The notes beneath the pieces are model-generated. The model ran no database searches and was not told where the DNA came from. It saw only the letters and a program-made list of their open reading frames with translations. A stretch of 64,000 nucleotides of DNA from Bolinopsis microptera. Lineage: Eukaryota > Ctenophora > Tentaculata > Lobata > Bolinopsidae. This document shows, piece after piece, positions 1 to 10,853 of the stretch. Location of the stretch: positions 13,552,983 through 13,616,982 of the forward strand of contig NC_087077.1 of NCBI RefSeq assembly GCF_026151205.1, read 5' to 3'. How positions within the stretch are numbered: the stretch's first letter is position 1; every line of letters starts with the position of its first letter. Position numbers and translations under genes: made by a program.

Positions 1-1
1 T

Positions 2-3000
2 GGTGATAGTGGTCACCATGTGGTGTCACCTGGTGACAAAGGTAAAAACGTTCCGTCTCAAGGTAGCTCAATTGGTGATCTCATATCAGAGGCTTGGTCG
101 TTGAGCTGTGATATGACCAGAGCATGGCAGAAAGCTGACGACCACAAGGTTACATCTCCTCCATCAAATCAGTCAACCAATCGGCCAACCAATCAGCCAC
201 CAGTTAGTGTTGATAAAAAGCAAAACTCTGCTAATCTTTCAGCAAGTGATACTGAAGTGCAACCAAAAAATCCGGAAATTATTCCTGTTCAAAAGGTGGA
301 AATTCCTGTTAAAGACTGTGTCATAGTTGATATTGGAGAAGAAAACATCACTTCTGTTCCAAAAGTACAAGAAAAGCCGAGTTGTGGTAAGGAAAGTGAA
401 CCTCAAAAAGAATCTCAATCCATGCAGTTGAAAACAAGTGAATCCAAGCCAAAAGATTGTACAGATGAACTGTTGCATGATAGTGAGGATATTGAGGTGT
501 CTGGACAACAAGATGCTGTATCAGTGAGGAGTGCACCAGATATAGAGGTGGATAAAGATAATGTGATGCAGGTAACTTCCACAACTATCAAAACTAAAGA
601 TAGTGGCGATGGGGTTACAGTGCAGCAACAACTAAAACCTGCTCCATCCCCTGAGAAGGTTAATCAAGGCGATGAAAAGAAGTTAGAGCCTGGCAGTAAA
701 TTTGGTCTGCCCAAATCACCCGAGATAAAAACGCCCGAATCAAAACGTCAACGTGTCAAATCTGGTAATGACTCCTCAAACTCTACGACTCCTGCACGAT
801 TATCAGACAGTGCTGAACGACCGCAAAGAAAGCGCAAACTCCCAATAAAGCTTACTGATGATGCGATCATTAAAGATTCGCCAGAAACTAATTTTATCTT
901 GAAGCAGCATTCAAAATCTCTGACCGCCCCAACACCTTCATCAGCCGGACAAAAATCCGCTGAAGATGCTGAGGCAGAACGTTTGAAGCAGCAGAAATTA
1001 AAACAATTTCAACGATTGTATGTCATGAGTCAGCGTGGTCTCGTTCCTGATAAACCTACTGACAAGGTTGAGGAAATTCCACCAGGCTCTAGCTCTCCTC
1101 CCCCTCCTCTCTCAACAGAAACATCTCCCCCTAACAGAACCTTCTCTCTTATGGATATTGGCATATCTCTTAACGCCAAGGGCGAAGTCACCCTATCCAT
1201 GCCAGATAAGATCAAAAAATTGGCTAAATCTGGTGGTTCCATTAACATAAACTTTGATGTGGATTGTCTTGACAAGGACAATTGTTTGAAGTTTAAGGTA
1301 ACGGAAGATAAGGAAGCTATAACCACAGCCCTTGGGACCAGCGAGAGCCCCGATATACCCCACATAGAATCAGAAGCTTCCTCTGAACCTGATAGATCAG
1401 ACTCCCCTAAAATCAAGACCGAGACTATGGAGATGTGTGACCCAACTGCAGTTACTAATAGAATCATCAACAACAAGCCATCTCGTGATTCGTCTGTTCA
1501 AGTGGATCTGACTGTTACGAACAGTGAGGAGGATTATTTGAACGAGAAGCTGTTGAGAGCAAGTACAGCTACGGGCTTTGTGTCCTACCCTCGCTTCACT
1601 AACGTTTCTGGATCTTCTCTTGCTACTGTTCACAAGGTTACTCATTTTTTAATTCTATTGCCGTCTTTCCTGTGTTTTACCACTTTTCTTTGTTTGATCT
1701 AAATAGTTGAGCTAACTGGTAGCTTGTCCCTTTTTATTTGAGAGTACGTCAGTTAGTCAGTTACAGTGTACATGATACCAAAATATCCCTCTCTTTCTCA
1801 ATTAATGTCATCAATTTCTTTTTAAATTTTCTTTAACGTCATTCATTACGATCGAATAGTCCGTCTAGAGCACAATTTAGCTATTAAGTTACATTTCTGA
1901 GAAATTACCATAAAATGAGCATTTTTTTGTTTGGAATGAAAATTCATACAGCAAGAATTTTGCACCTTTTTTATTTATCAAATTTGCAGTATTTCAGTTC
2001 ACCCAGTTAAGCATCTAAATCGATTAACATAACATGCAGATTACAATTATTTTTATTTTCAGGTTTTAAAGAACGTTAAAAAAGGTCTCAGTATTGATAA
2101 GTTGACAAAGAAGCCGACTTGGTTCTGTTCATTGTGTTATCTGACCGGAGATTATGGAGACATGGGGCCACTATTTGGTCCTTTTGATATCTATGTACCA
2201 CCTAAGGTAGGCTTGGTGTTTTTCACCTCATGAGTATTCCAAATTTACCTGTTGCTTCGTCTAAACCGCTTCAGTTCGTGATATTACATTTTAAATGTTA
2301 CTATTTATAGAAAATCACTTTCTGCTTATTTTCAGAGTAGCTACAGAAACAAAAACATGTCCGATGGAGCGAAGAACCTGTTTGAAAAGTTGAGCAGTAC
2401 GTTCAATACGGATTTGGCTTTCAGCGACGAGAACGAAATTACCGTTGAGAGGTGATACTTCGGCGGATTGATTTGCCACTTTTTGAAAGGGTCTACTTAA
2501 AGGATTCTTTGGAATGCGCTAGATAAAGTCCATTGAGTGCAATGCGCACCTTACGCGCGCCGTTTGGCGCGCTAATTACTCTTCTATTTTATAAATTGCG
2601 TCTTCTGTACTGGCGGTAATATATAACAAAACATATTGCCATAATTACTGTCCATAATGGCCAATGGATCCGGGTGTAAGACTCTAACCCTAAGTCCTAA
2701 CCCTTACCCGCCGTAGAGTCTGGACCCCTCCATAATCTGATTACAAGTCCTCTACAGTCGTGCGGGACATTTCCTTTGTTTATCATCTTCCCTTCAATTA
2801 TTTTAACAATGGTCTATGGGTAGTCAAACCGATTGTAGAATTCGAAAACCTCCTCAAACTTCATCCAATTTTCTTTCAGGGAAGAAGTGTGGCTACACGA
2901 AGATTGCATCTGTTGGTCACCGGGTGTCTATATGATTGGCTTCGATATTTATGGCCTAGAAGAAATATTCAAAGTTGCTCGATTCACTGTAAGCATATAC

Positions 3001-6000
3001 ATAATCTAGTTTTATATAAAAACTCGTGTTAAGATTTTTGCACAAGACATACATGAGAATTTCTAAAATCACCTGACTGAATCAGCAATTAACAGTCTAA
3101 GCATCCAATTCTCATTCGTATTACAATAATGAACATTATTCAGGTATGCAGTGAATGTGGTGAGATTGGAGCCAGCTTAGGCTGCTTCAAAGAGGGATGC
3201 TCTAACCGGTATCATTACCGGTGTGCTATAAAGGCTAAATGTAAACTCATCAAAACCACGTTTACTGTCTTGTGTCCTACACATTCGGTGAGATTTTATC
3301 CCCTTTTTGGAGTAGCGATTAGCAATTTCTTATAAACATCTACTGTTGCACCTTTGCACGGGAATTTATGTTCTTACACCCGAAATAGATTGATTATTTG
3401 TTAATCTTGAGACTAAATTTTCATTTCAGCACGGGATTGTTGACAACTGTCTGGCTGTGAAACCTCTGATGAAAGTCAGGAACTGTACGTTGTTTCTAAA
3501 TTTTCCAATTATAACGAATTTCTTAAATAAAGTTTCCAAGATTCACGTTTTGCATATCCAGCTGATTTAATAATTGATTGTGATAAATTTACTTCTTTAG
3601 ATCTATCTCAAGAGGAAATAAACGAGTCTGAAGAGCTACTGAGTCGAAGGCCAGGAGACGATGCCCGAGAATTCGCAGTCAAGATCACAAAAACTCGGAT
3701 TATCCGGTCAAGGAAGAACAAGACGACTAAAGAGAAGAGAAAAAGTGCACCTGGGCCTGCAGCGGTTAGAAAAATAATGAAAGAGTCGAGAAGAAGTGCG
3801 CCAATTCCCACTAGAAGAGTTTTTGACGCTGATGGTCAAGGTAGGTACACTATCCTTACAATTATATCAGTTTTGGGGGTTGAATTGAATCTACTAATGA
3901 TCTTTAGAGCTTCTTGTATTTTCAAGGCATTTTATCATAAAAGATTTGGTATTGGTTTCTTTTCTTTCTCTTGCTGATGTCTTGCTTTAATGTCTCAGTT
4001 CTGTCCCGAAAGCGTGGTAGACCACGTAAACATCCTAAAGTAGTGTCTGATAATGATGAAGAGGAGGAGGCAGTGGAGAACGTTCCAGATCAAGGTAAAA
4101 TATGTTTTAAGTATTTTGGCAATATCATTTCATTTCTGAACTTTAAATCTTGTTTTGATAGGTATGATTACCCCATATTTGCATGACTTTTTTTCTTCTT
4201 TTTGTCTTTTTCCTGAGCTGTCCTTTCATAGCTCAGAATATTTCAGCCTTAAACCGGAAGCGTGGAAGATCTCCCAAACATCCAAAAGTGCCTTCAGTCC
4301 GTGAACACGACAGGCCTCGGAAAGATAGCCAAAAAGTTATTTCACCCCCACCAGATGGATCCTGTGAGGATTCAAAAGATGGTACCCAGCCGAGACCACC
4401 TCAGGAAATCACAGAACTGACCGTAAAGAATGATAATGAAGCATCTGGAGCTGCATCAAAAGAAAAGAAGATCAAGTGTCCAAACTGTTCATTTACATTG
4501 CACTCTCCGTACCCCCACAAGATGAGGTTGGACATGTTTTATCACATCAGAAAAGTGCACTGCGGTGACAAATGTTTCCGTAAAAGACAAGCTTGCGAGA
4601 AATGCAACTGTCTCCTTGAACAAGTCTACAGTCCCGTTCTTGAGCAAAACAAAAATCACATCCCGAAATTCGACTACCCTTGCTTCGGATGCAATAAAAA
4701 CTTCGCTCAGAGCTCAGCCCTTAGCGATCACTTAGCCTCTTTCCATTCCAACCAACACAGAAACACGCACATTCAACAACTTATTGAGCGTCTGGACGAG
4801 ATACCGCCGCTAGTGCAGCCCTGTTTTGGGTGCGGAGTTTTCTTCATAGAGAAGAAGTTCTGGATACATTTCAAAGTTCACAGTCCCATTTGTAGAGAGA
4901 AACACGAGCAAGTTCTGAGAGAGAATATGTCTTGAAAAAAGGAGGAGGAGATTAAGAAGGAGTACGATGAGGTAAAAGAGGAAGAAATCTACGAGAAAGC
5001 TGCTGAAACGGTTGATGGTGATCGTGTTGTGGTTGAACAGATTATGATCTTGAAATGTTAATTTTGGGATTGAGCTTTGCACACGTAGGATGCACATTGC
5101 ACAATTTTAATATGATGTTTTATTTGACATTGTTTTTACTTTTTAATATGCTTTTTAATTCTTTTTGGATTATACGTTCATGGTTTTATCCTAAGATGGG
5201 GGGGGGGGTGTCACGTCCGTCTATGTCCGCTTGTCCGCTTGTCTCATAGAATCCAAAAAGGACAGGACATAGGCGGACATAGACGGACATAGGCGGACAT
5301 AGGCGGACATAGACGGACATAGGCGGACATAGGCGGACATTAATGGACACCTAAATTGATGAATAAAATGTTCAATTTTTGCTGTTATAGGGGATCATGT
5401 TTTTGTCCGTTCGGTACCCTATATTTTCAAAACGGACAAAAAATAGAGCGGACAAAAACGGACAAAAATGGACAAAAACGGACAAAAATGGAAATAACAT
5501 TTAGATGCTTCCTCCTCCTACTCTTCCTCCTCCTCCCCCTGGGTCTTCCTGAACTTCCTCAGTCCTCTTCCTCCTCCCCTCCTCAGTCCTCCTCCTACTC
5601 CTCCTCCTCGTCCTCAGTCCTCCTCATCAGTCCTCAACAGTCCTCCTCCTCCCCAGTCCTCCTCCTCCTCTTGAGTCCTTCTCCTGGGTCCTCCTCCTGG
5701 GTCCTCCTCCTCTTCATCCTCCTCCTCTTCCTCCTCAGTCCTCAGTCCTCCTCAGTCCTCCCCCAGTCCCCCTCCTCCTCCTCCTATTCAGTCCTCCTCC
5801 TCCTCCTCCTTCTCAGTCCTCCTCAGTCCTCCTCCTCCTCCTCCTCCTCTTTCCTCTCAGTCATCCTCCTCAGCCATCCTCCTCAGTCCTCCTGGGTCCT
5901 CCTGGGTCATCCTCCTCAGTCCTCCTCCTCCTGGGTCCTCCTCCTCCTCTTTATCCTCCTCATCTTCCTCCTCGGTCCTCAGTCCTCCTCCTCCTGGGTC

Positions 6001-9000
6001 CTCCTCCTCATCCTTCTCATCAGTCCTCCTCCTCCCCAGTCCTCTCCCAGTCCCCCTCCTTCTCCTCCTCCTATTCAGTCCTCCTCCTCCTCCTCCTCCT
6101 CAGTTCTCCTCAGTCCTCCTTCTCATTTCTCCTAAGTCCTCCTGAGTCCTCCTCCTGAGTCCTCCTCCTCTTCCTTCTGAGTCCTCCTCCTGAGTCCTCC
6201 TCCTCCCTCTCAGTCATCCTCCTCAGTCATCCTCCTCAGCCATCCTCCCCAGCCATCCTCCTCAGCCATCCTCCTCAGTACTCCTCAGTCCTCCTCCTTC
6301 TCAGTCATCGTCAGTCCTCCTCCTCAGTCCTCCTCAGTCCTCCTCCTCCTCCTGGGTCCTCCTCCTCCTCCTCCTGGGTCCTCCTGGGTCTTCCTGATCC
6401 TCCCCAGTCCTCTTCCTCCTCCCCTCCCCAGTCCTCCTCCTACTCTTCCTCCTCGTCCTCAGTCCTCCTCCTCAGTTCTCCTCAGTCCTCCTTCTCATTT
6501 CTCCTAAGTCCTCCTCCTGAGTCCTCCTCCTGAGTCCTCCTCCTCTTCCTTCTGAGTCCTCCTCCTGAGTCCTCCTCCTCCTCCCTCTCAGTCATCCTCC
6601 TCAGTCATCCTCCTCAGCCATCCTCCCCAGCCATCCTCCTCAGCCATCCTCCTCAGTACTCCTCAGTCCTCCTCCTTCTCAGTCATCGTCAGTCCTCCTC
6701 CTCAGTCCTCCTCCTCCTCCTGGGTCCTCCTCCTCCTCCTCCTGGGTCCTCCTGGGTCTTCCTGATCCTCCCCAGTCCTCTTCCTCCTCCCCTCCCCAGT
6801 CCTCCTCCTACTCTTCCTCCTCGTCCTCAGTCCTCCTCATCAGTCCTCAACAGTTCTCCTCCTCCCCAGTCCTCCTCCTCCTCCTGGGGCCTTTTCCTGG
6901 GTCCTCCTCCTGGGTCCTCCTCCTCCTGGGTCCTCCTCCTCCTGGGTCCTCCTTCTCCTCCTCAGTCCTTCTCCTCCTCCTCCTCAGTCCTCTTCCTCCT
7001 CTTCCTCCTCCTCCTCCCTCTCAGTCATCCTCCTCAGCCATCCTCCTCAGCCATCCTCCTCAGTCCTCCTCCTTCTCAGTCCTCCTCCTGAGTCCTCCTC
7101 CTCCTGAGTCATCCTCCTCAGTTCTCCTCCTCCTCCTCCTAGGTCCTCTTTCTGGGTTCTCCTCCTCCTCCTCCTCCTGGGTCTTCCTGATCCTTCTCCT
7201 CCCTCTCAGTCATCCTCCTCAGTCATCCTCCTCAGTCATCCTCCTCAGCCATCCTCCTGAGTACTCTTCAGTACTCTTCAGTACTCTTCAGTACTCTTCA
7301 GTCCTCAAAATGTTTGTCCGCTAATGTCCACCAATGTCTGCTAATGTCCACCAATGTCCATCCAAGTCCACCAATGTCCGTCCGGGTCCGCCAATGTCCG
7401 TCCGAGTCCGCCAATGTCCGTCCGAGTCCGCCAATGTCCGTCCGAGTCCGCCAATGTCCGTCCGTGTCCGCCAATGTCCCAAAAAACACGTCCGTTGTCT
7501 CATAGAATCCAAAAAGGACAGGACATAGGCGGACATAGACGGACATGACACCCCCCCCCCCCCCCCCCCCCCTAAGATTCAAATGATCAATACTATTGTA
7601 TTCTACAAATAAATTTGGTACCATCATCAAATGCTTATCTATGAAATTTTCACATGATCTAGAAGTTGGGCTTTTGAATGACTTTTAAATTCAGAATTTT
7701 GTAATTGTAATTTAATAATGCAGCTTTATAATACTGATGACCCTACTGTACCAGTTTTACAGTCTGAGAAAAACGTCACCATTTGCAGGAGATGGAGAAG
7801 CAAATGAAACCGGTAGAAAAACATATGAGTGTTTCGGATGCGGCTACCTCTTCATCAGAAACACGTCCATCAGGAAGCACTTCAAATCACGGCCCGGTTG
7901 CCGGCAACCCCACATTCAGCGATGTATTGATAACGAAAATATATTGCCACCTGAAACTCTAATCTGCTTTAGTTGCGGGCATTTTGTGGAGGAAGGCAAG
8001 ATGATGGGCCACTTGAGTAATGTGCCCCAACAGTGCTGCAAGGACGAGCACATCCGTGTAGTTAGGGATGTTAAGGGTCTCGATGTTAAGGAGTACTTTA
8101 AGGAGGACAAACGAAAATTGCGTCCACGTCAGCGGGAAGGTAATTTGAATTTCAGTTTATTAATTTAGTGGCAGCATCTTAGACGGCAGCCTAATTGTTA
8201 TATGAATTCAAGATATTTCGGATGAAAATCGTCCGTTTAATTCCTTTCAAATTTACAATTTTAATATCCACCATTTTTCAGAAAAGGCACCCATTTCCGG
8301 GTACAAGTGCTTTGGTTGCTTCCACCCATTTAACACTCGAAGAACTCTGCGTGATCATCTCAAATCTCGCCCAGAGTGCCATCGAACGAATTTGGAACAT
8401 CTAATCGCCAATGACAACGACATCCCTTCTGAATTTAAATTGTGCTACGGTTGTGGAAGTCTCATTGTAAAGTCCACGGTTATGGAACTCCATTATAGAA
8501 AACAGGAGTTTTATGGAGACTGTAGACGAAGACACGAAGCAGTTATGAGAGAAAAACGTGACAAAATTCCTGACAATGATGAAGGCGAACCAAAGAATGA
8601 GGTTATGGCTGAAGAATGGGTAGACGATAGAAAGCACGAGAAACAAACAAAATACAAAAACATTCCAGCCGAAAACGATAATGAAGAAGAAATTGTAGGG
8701 GGGTTTAATCACGAGGTAAGCAACAATGAATTAAAGCTGTATTGCCCGCATAAAGACCACAAATTTGCCAGTCCCCAAAACATGAATCGGCACATCATGA
8801 ATACTAATAGTGAAGCTTGTTTAAGTCTTCATATTGAAGGTTTTCTTGAGTCCGGGGACCGAGTCCCGGCACCGTGGATGGTTTGCCTGAACTGTGGGTG
8901 CTTTGTTAAGAAAATCCATGACCACGTCGAAAAGAGTGATAGAGGCTGTACTGCTGAACACTTAACTGTTGGGGGAGGAGACCAAGATGAAGATGTTGAG

Positions 9001-10233
9001 ATGAATGGGGAGGGTCAAGAGAGTGACGTAGCTGAAGAGGGGGAGAGAGAAGAGAACACAGCTGTGTGGAAGTTATATTGTAGTCATAACGATAAAGAAT
9101 ATCGTCTCAAGTCAAGTTTACATAGACATCTCCGCCAGAATATAGATTGTGTTGAGACTCACATCAACGGCTTCTTTACCTCCGGGGACAGAGCCCCAGA
9201 GGGGTGTGTATTCTGTCTGAACTGTGGGTACTACGTCTTGGAAGACAATAGGGAAATGCATTTTAAAAGGTTAGACAACACTTGCAAATTCCAAGACTTT
9301 GTTGTTAGAGGATCAATTACTAGTTCAAAGAGAGATAGAGGAGGAAGTGACAATGCAAATGGGGAATCAGCTTCTGATCAGGAAGACGTAGAAATGGACG
9401 ATGTTGAGGTAGAAACTCCAAGTCAAGCCAGAGATGATGCGGAGGAGGATAAAACGAAGAATAAAGATGAAGCGGAAGAAGTAACGGAGGTGATTGTGAA
9501 GAACAAGGGAAAGAAAGTCAAGCCGGTAAAAGTTAAGGTTGAAATGATAGCGTCCGCTGAAGTAATGACTGAGAACGCCTTCTCCTCACCCTCCACCTCA
9601 GCACCGCTGGGCCCCACCGTAACAACTCCCTCAAAACCCCAGGGAGAAGGTTACTTCAAGTGCAGCCAGTGTGAAACTAAGACTAAAGACAGGGCCTACC
9701 TTAAGAAACACTACCGGGTCCATCATTGTCCAGTAGGGTGTGGGGACTATGATCTGATCTGCACAACCTGTGTTAAAGCTCTAAAACTAATCGTAACATT
9801 TCCTCGGGGGCTTGAAGGCTACGATTACAGTGCTAAAGCGAACAACTCCAAAATGGGATTAAAATGTCCAGAATGCCCGACGATATCGCAGAAACACAAC
9901 GCACACTACATCAGGAGCCACTACCGGGAACAGCACTGTAAGATCGGGTGTGCTCAGTACGATCAGCTCTGTTTGGGTTGTGTGGCGGTGTTGGAGAAAC
10001 TGACGGAGTGGCCCAAACCTCTGATAGGTCACGACTACTCCACTGGACCCCCTCCTGTGGGGTTCCAGTGTCCCAAGTGCAGGAAGGGTATTGATAGACA
10101 GTACTTCAAGCGACACTACAGACACTTGCACTGCAAGGTGCATTGTATTGAGAAGGATGTGGTTTGTAAGAAATGTTTTGCTGTGTTTAAGAGAATGAAC
10201 ATGCTGACCAAGGCTGATGGTCGAGGCGGGTGA
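2..10233 (+). CDS. RAI1/TCF20-like ePHD protein with AT-hooks and a C-terminal zinc-module array (5' partial)
   Basis: Reading frame 2-4 is open from the window edge, so the 5' end lies outside. Exons with consistent codon phase: 2-1636, 2063-2206, 2336-2451, 2880-2988, 3144-3287, 3430-3484, 3601-3840, 3999-4094, 4247-4935 (or to about 5017), 7789-8139, 8282-10233. The long first exon is rich in S, K, E and P and looks disordered, with a basic patch (RPQRKRKLPIK). The next four exons assemble an extended PHD finger of the RAI1/TCF20 type, a family of nuclear chromatin-associated regulators. Two AT-hook exons follow, then paired CCHC-like fingers and CPxC modules that I do not recognise from RAI1 or TCF20. 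Inference: a nuclear nucleosome/DNA-binding regulator. The ePHD assignment is strong. Whether one transcript includes every downstream exon is uncertain because exon 4247 has an in-frame TGA; skipping it (4094 to 7789) keeps phase 1 and would give a full-length product. Confidence 0.72.
2063..3287 (+). other. Exons encoding the extended PHD (ePHD) finger
   Basis: Four exons (2063-2206, 2336-2451, 2880-2988, 3144-3287) together encode the zinc ligands of an ePHD. WFCSLC and the LFGPF motif lie in the first, HEDC followed by WSPGVYMIGFDIYGLEE in the third, and CSEC, a CFKEGC knuckle, RYHYRCA and CPTH in the fourth. The order and the LFGP, GVY, YGLEE and YHY signatures match the ePHD of TCF20/RAI1 family proteins, whose finger is known to bind nucleosomes. 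All expected Cys/His ligands are present, so the finger should fold. Splice sites are canonical, and phases are 0, 0, 2 and 0 at the exon starts. Confidence 0.85.
3999..4318 (+). other. Duplicated AT-hook coding segments
   Basis: Exon 3999-4094 encodes SRKRGRPRKHPKV, a canonical AT-hook (core RGRP), followed by an acidic stretch. The next exon, from 4247, opens with NRKRGRSPKHPKV, the same sequence with a weakened core (RGRS). Both exons begin in phase 1 after a donor of the form CAAG/GT. This looks like exon duplication, with the second hook degenerating. AT-hooks bind the minor groove of AT-rich DNA. Confidence 0.7.
4247..5061 (+). other. Zinc-module exon with in-frame TGA and coding-like sequence after it
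   Basis: The acceptor at 4246/4247 continues the phase-1 frame. The exon encodes an AT-hook relic, a linker, one CPxC module (CPNC, HIRKVHC, CEKC) and a pair of CCHC-like fingers beginning CFGC. TGA at 4933-4935 ends the frame. The same frame then stays open for 41 codons (KKEEEIKKEYDEVKEEE and on) to TAA at 5059-5061. A phase-1 donor candidate (G/GTGATC) at 5017/5018 would join exactly to the phase-1 acceptor of the 7789 exon. Two readings are possible: a true terminal exon giving a short isoform, or an internal exon interrupted by a stop. Confidence 0.6.
5512..7257. repeat. Long polypyrimidine (CTCCTC / CAGTCCTCCTC) tract
   Basis: About 1.75 kb of almost pure C/T on the + strand, built from CCTCCT triplets interrupted by CAGTCCT, TGGGTCCT and CAGCCATCC words. 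Longer blocks within it are themselves duplicated (for example around 6120-6420 and 6480-6780). ORFs through it encode only S, L and P runs and are artefacts. Such tracts can form triplex (H-DNA) structures. Confidence 0.9.
7258..7300. repeat. Short tandem repeat CAGTACTCTT
   Basis: A 10-bp unit (CAGTACTCTT) is repeated about four times at the border between the pyrimidine core and the 10-bp subterminal array. Confidence 0.8.
7789..8139 (+). other. Symmetric phase 1-1 exon encoding one pair of CCHC-like fingers
   Basis: It starts after TTTGCAG and ends before GTAATT. Its 351 bp encode 117 residues, so it can be included or skipped without a frame change. It carries CFGCGYLF...HFKSRPGC..PH and CFSCGHF...HLSNVPQQC...EH, i.e. 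two units of the form Cx2C-x11/12-H-x6/7-C-x3/4-H. An acidic/basic tail leads into the next exon, which encodes the same kind of pair. The module resembles that in exons 4247 and 8282, which suggests exon duplication. Confidence 0.65.
8282..10233 (+). other. Terminal exon: three finger pairs plus three CPxC modules
   Basis: The acceptor TTTTTCAG at 8274-8281 joins in phase 1 to the preceding exon, and the stop is TGA 10231-10233. In order it encodes a CFGC/CYGC finger pair, an acidic linker, two further pairs (each opening KLYCPH or KLYCSH, then CLNCG), a long acidic/basic linker, and three tandem modules. Each of these three has Cx2C, a HYR-x2-HC core, then C and Cx2C (CSQC, CPEC and CPKC starts). 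The tandem modules match the single one in exon 4247. The last about 20 residues are basic. I recognise no named domain. The Cys/His spacing strongly implies zinc binding; the function is not inferable. Confidence 0.75.
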
Positions 10234-10841
10234 GGTGACAGTGGCAGTTTCAAAAAAGAAAGAGATACTATCATTTATCTAGTTAATGTTTGATGTCTTT
10301 AAATGCGATCACCAAAATTTTTCACACTGAACACTTTGATAAGAAATTGTGCGAACTACTTTCATCGAGCCCTTGAACAACTTTTCCATATTTTTCTTTA
10401 TTTATGCAATTATTTACGAGTCAAAACGGTTATAATGTTTTTACAGTTGTCAATCAGCTTTTGTGATGCAGGTCATATTTTAACATAATTTATTATAATA
10501 ATTTTATTATTCTTAATAATGTTCGTTAGATACACTCACTTTGTCTGCTCTTGCAAATAGTAAGTTTGAGGCAATACCTTACTAAATCTCACCCTTAACC
10601 TGAGTATTGATGTAAATTGTTAACATATCTATCTTTTCTTCCATCATTGAATTGATGTGCAGTTGCATTATTAAGATTAGAAAATCTACCCAACTCCTTT
10701 TATTAACAGTCTAACTAATCAATTGAACGTCAAAGCATGAAGTGTGTTGCTATGATACGAAAACTCGCGGACTAACTTACCATGGAGTACTGTGGCGTCA
10801 CCTTAGAAACGAGGTGACGTCACGTGGATAACACGTGACAT
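10234..10841. other. Intergenic spacer
   Basis: AT-rich sequence between the stop of the ePHD gene and the first GPATCH2-like exon. I see no canonical AATAAA just after 10233 and no coding exon. The last 40 bases hold CRE and E-box motifs, listed separately. Confidence 0.6.
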
Positions 10842-10853
10842 ATGATGACGTCA
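10815..10853. promoter_or_regulatory. Two palindromic CRE sites and two CACGTG E-boxes
   Basis: TGACGTCA occurs at 10815-10822 and again at 10846-10853, and CACGTG at 10821-10826 and 10832-10837, within 39 bp around the first ATG of the GPATCH2-like model. Full CREs are the classical CREB/ATF target and CACGTG is the bHLH E-box. The cluster suggests a core promoter or 5' UTR. It also overlaps the first codons (ATGATGACGTCA), so the true start could lie elsewhere. Confidence 0.5.

Larger units (their letters stand above)
5198..7571. mobile_element. Poly-G/poly-C-capped inverted-repeat element with a polypyrimidine core (intronic)
   Basis: It begins with an 11-base G-tract (5198-5208) followed by TGTCACGTCCGTCTATGTCC, and ends with the inverted counterpart (GGACATAGACGGACATGACA) and a C-tract of about 21-22 bases ending at 7571/7572. 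Direct repeats CTAAGAT flank it (5191-5197 and 7572-7578). Inside are 10-bp-period arrays (GGACATAGGC type near 5254-5345, GTCCGCCAAT type near 7316-7480), a nested segment starting GGGGATCATGTTTTTGTCCG near 5391, and a CCTCCT/CAGTCC-rich pyrimidine tract at about 5512-7257. There is no credible coding sequence. The termini plus flanking duplication argue for a non-autonomous transposed unit. Confidence 0.7.

Noticed and set aside
2685-2705. Telomere-like CTAACCCTAAGTCCTAACCC
   Set aside because: Only two imperfect units within an intron; not a telomeric array.
3608-3811. Minus-strand hydrophobic ORF
   Set aside because: Shadow of the charged, in-phase exon 3601-3840 on the plus strand.
5356-6135. 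ORF of 259 residues rich in S, P and L
   Set aside because: It lies in the CTCCTC repeat; its composition follows from the repeat and it has no start context or conserved motif.
7298-7630. Overlapping ORFs on both strands (VRVRQCPSESANV-like repeats)
   Set aside because: They are translations of the 10-bp GTCCG arrays; several frames are open at once, which marks low complexity and not coding.
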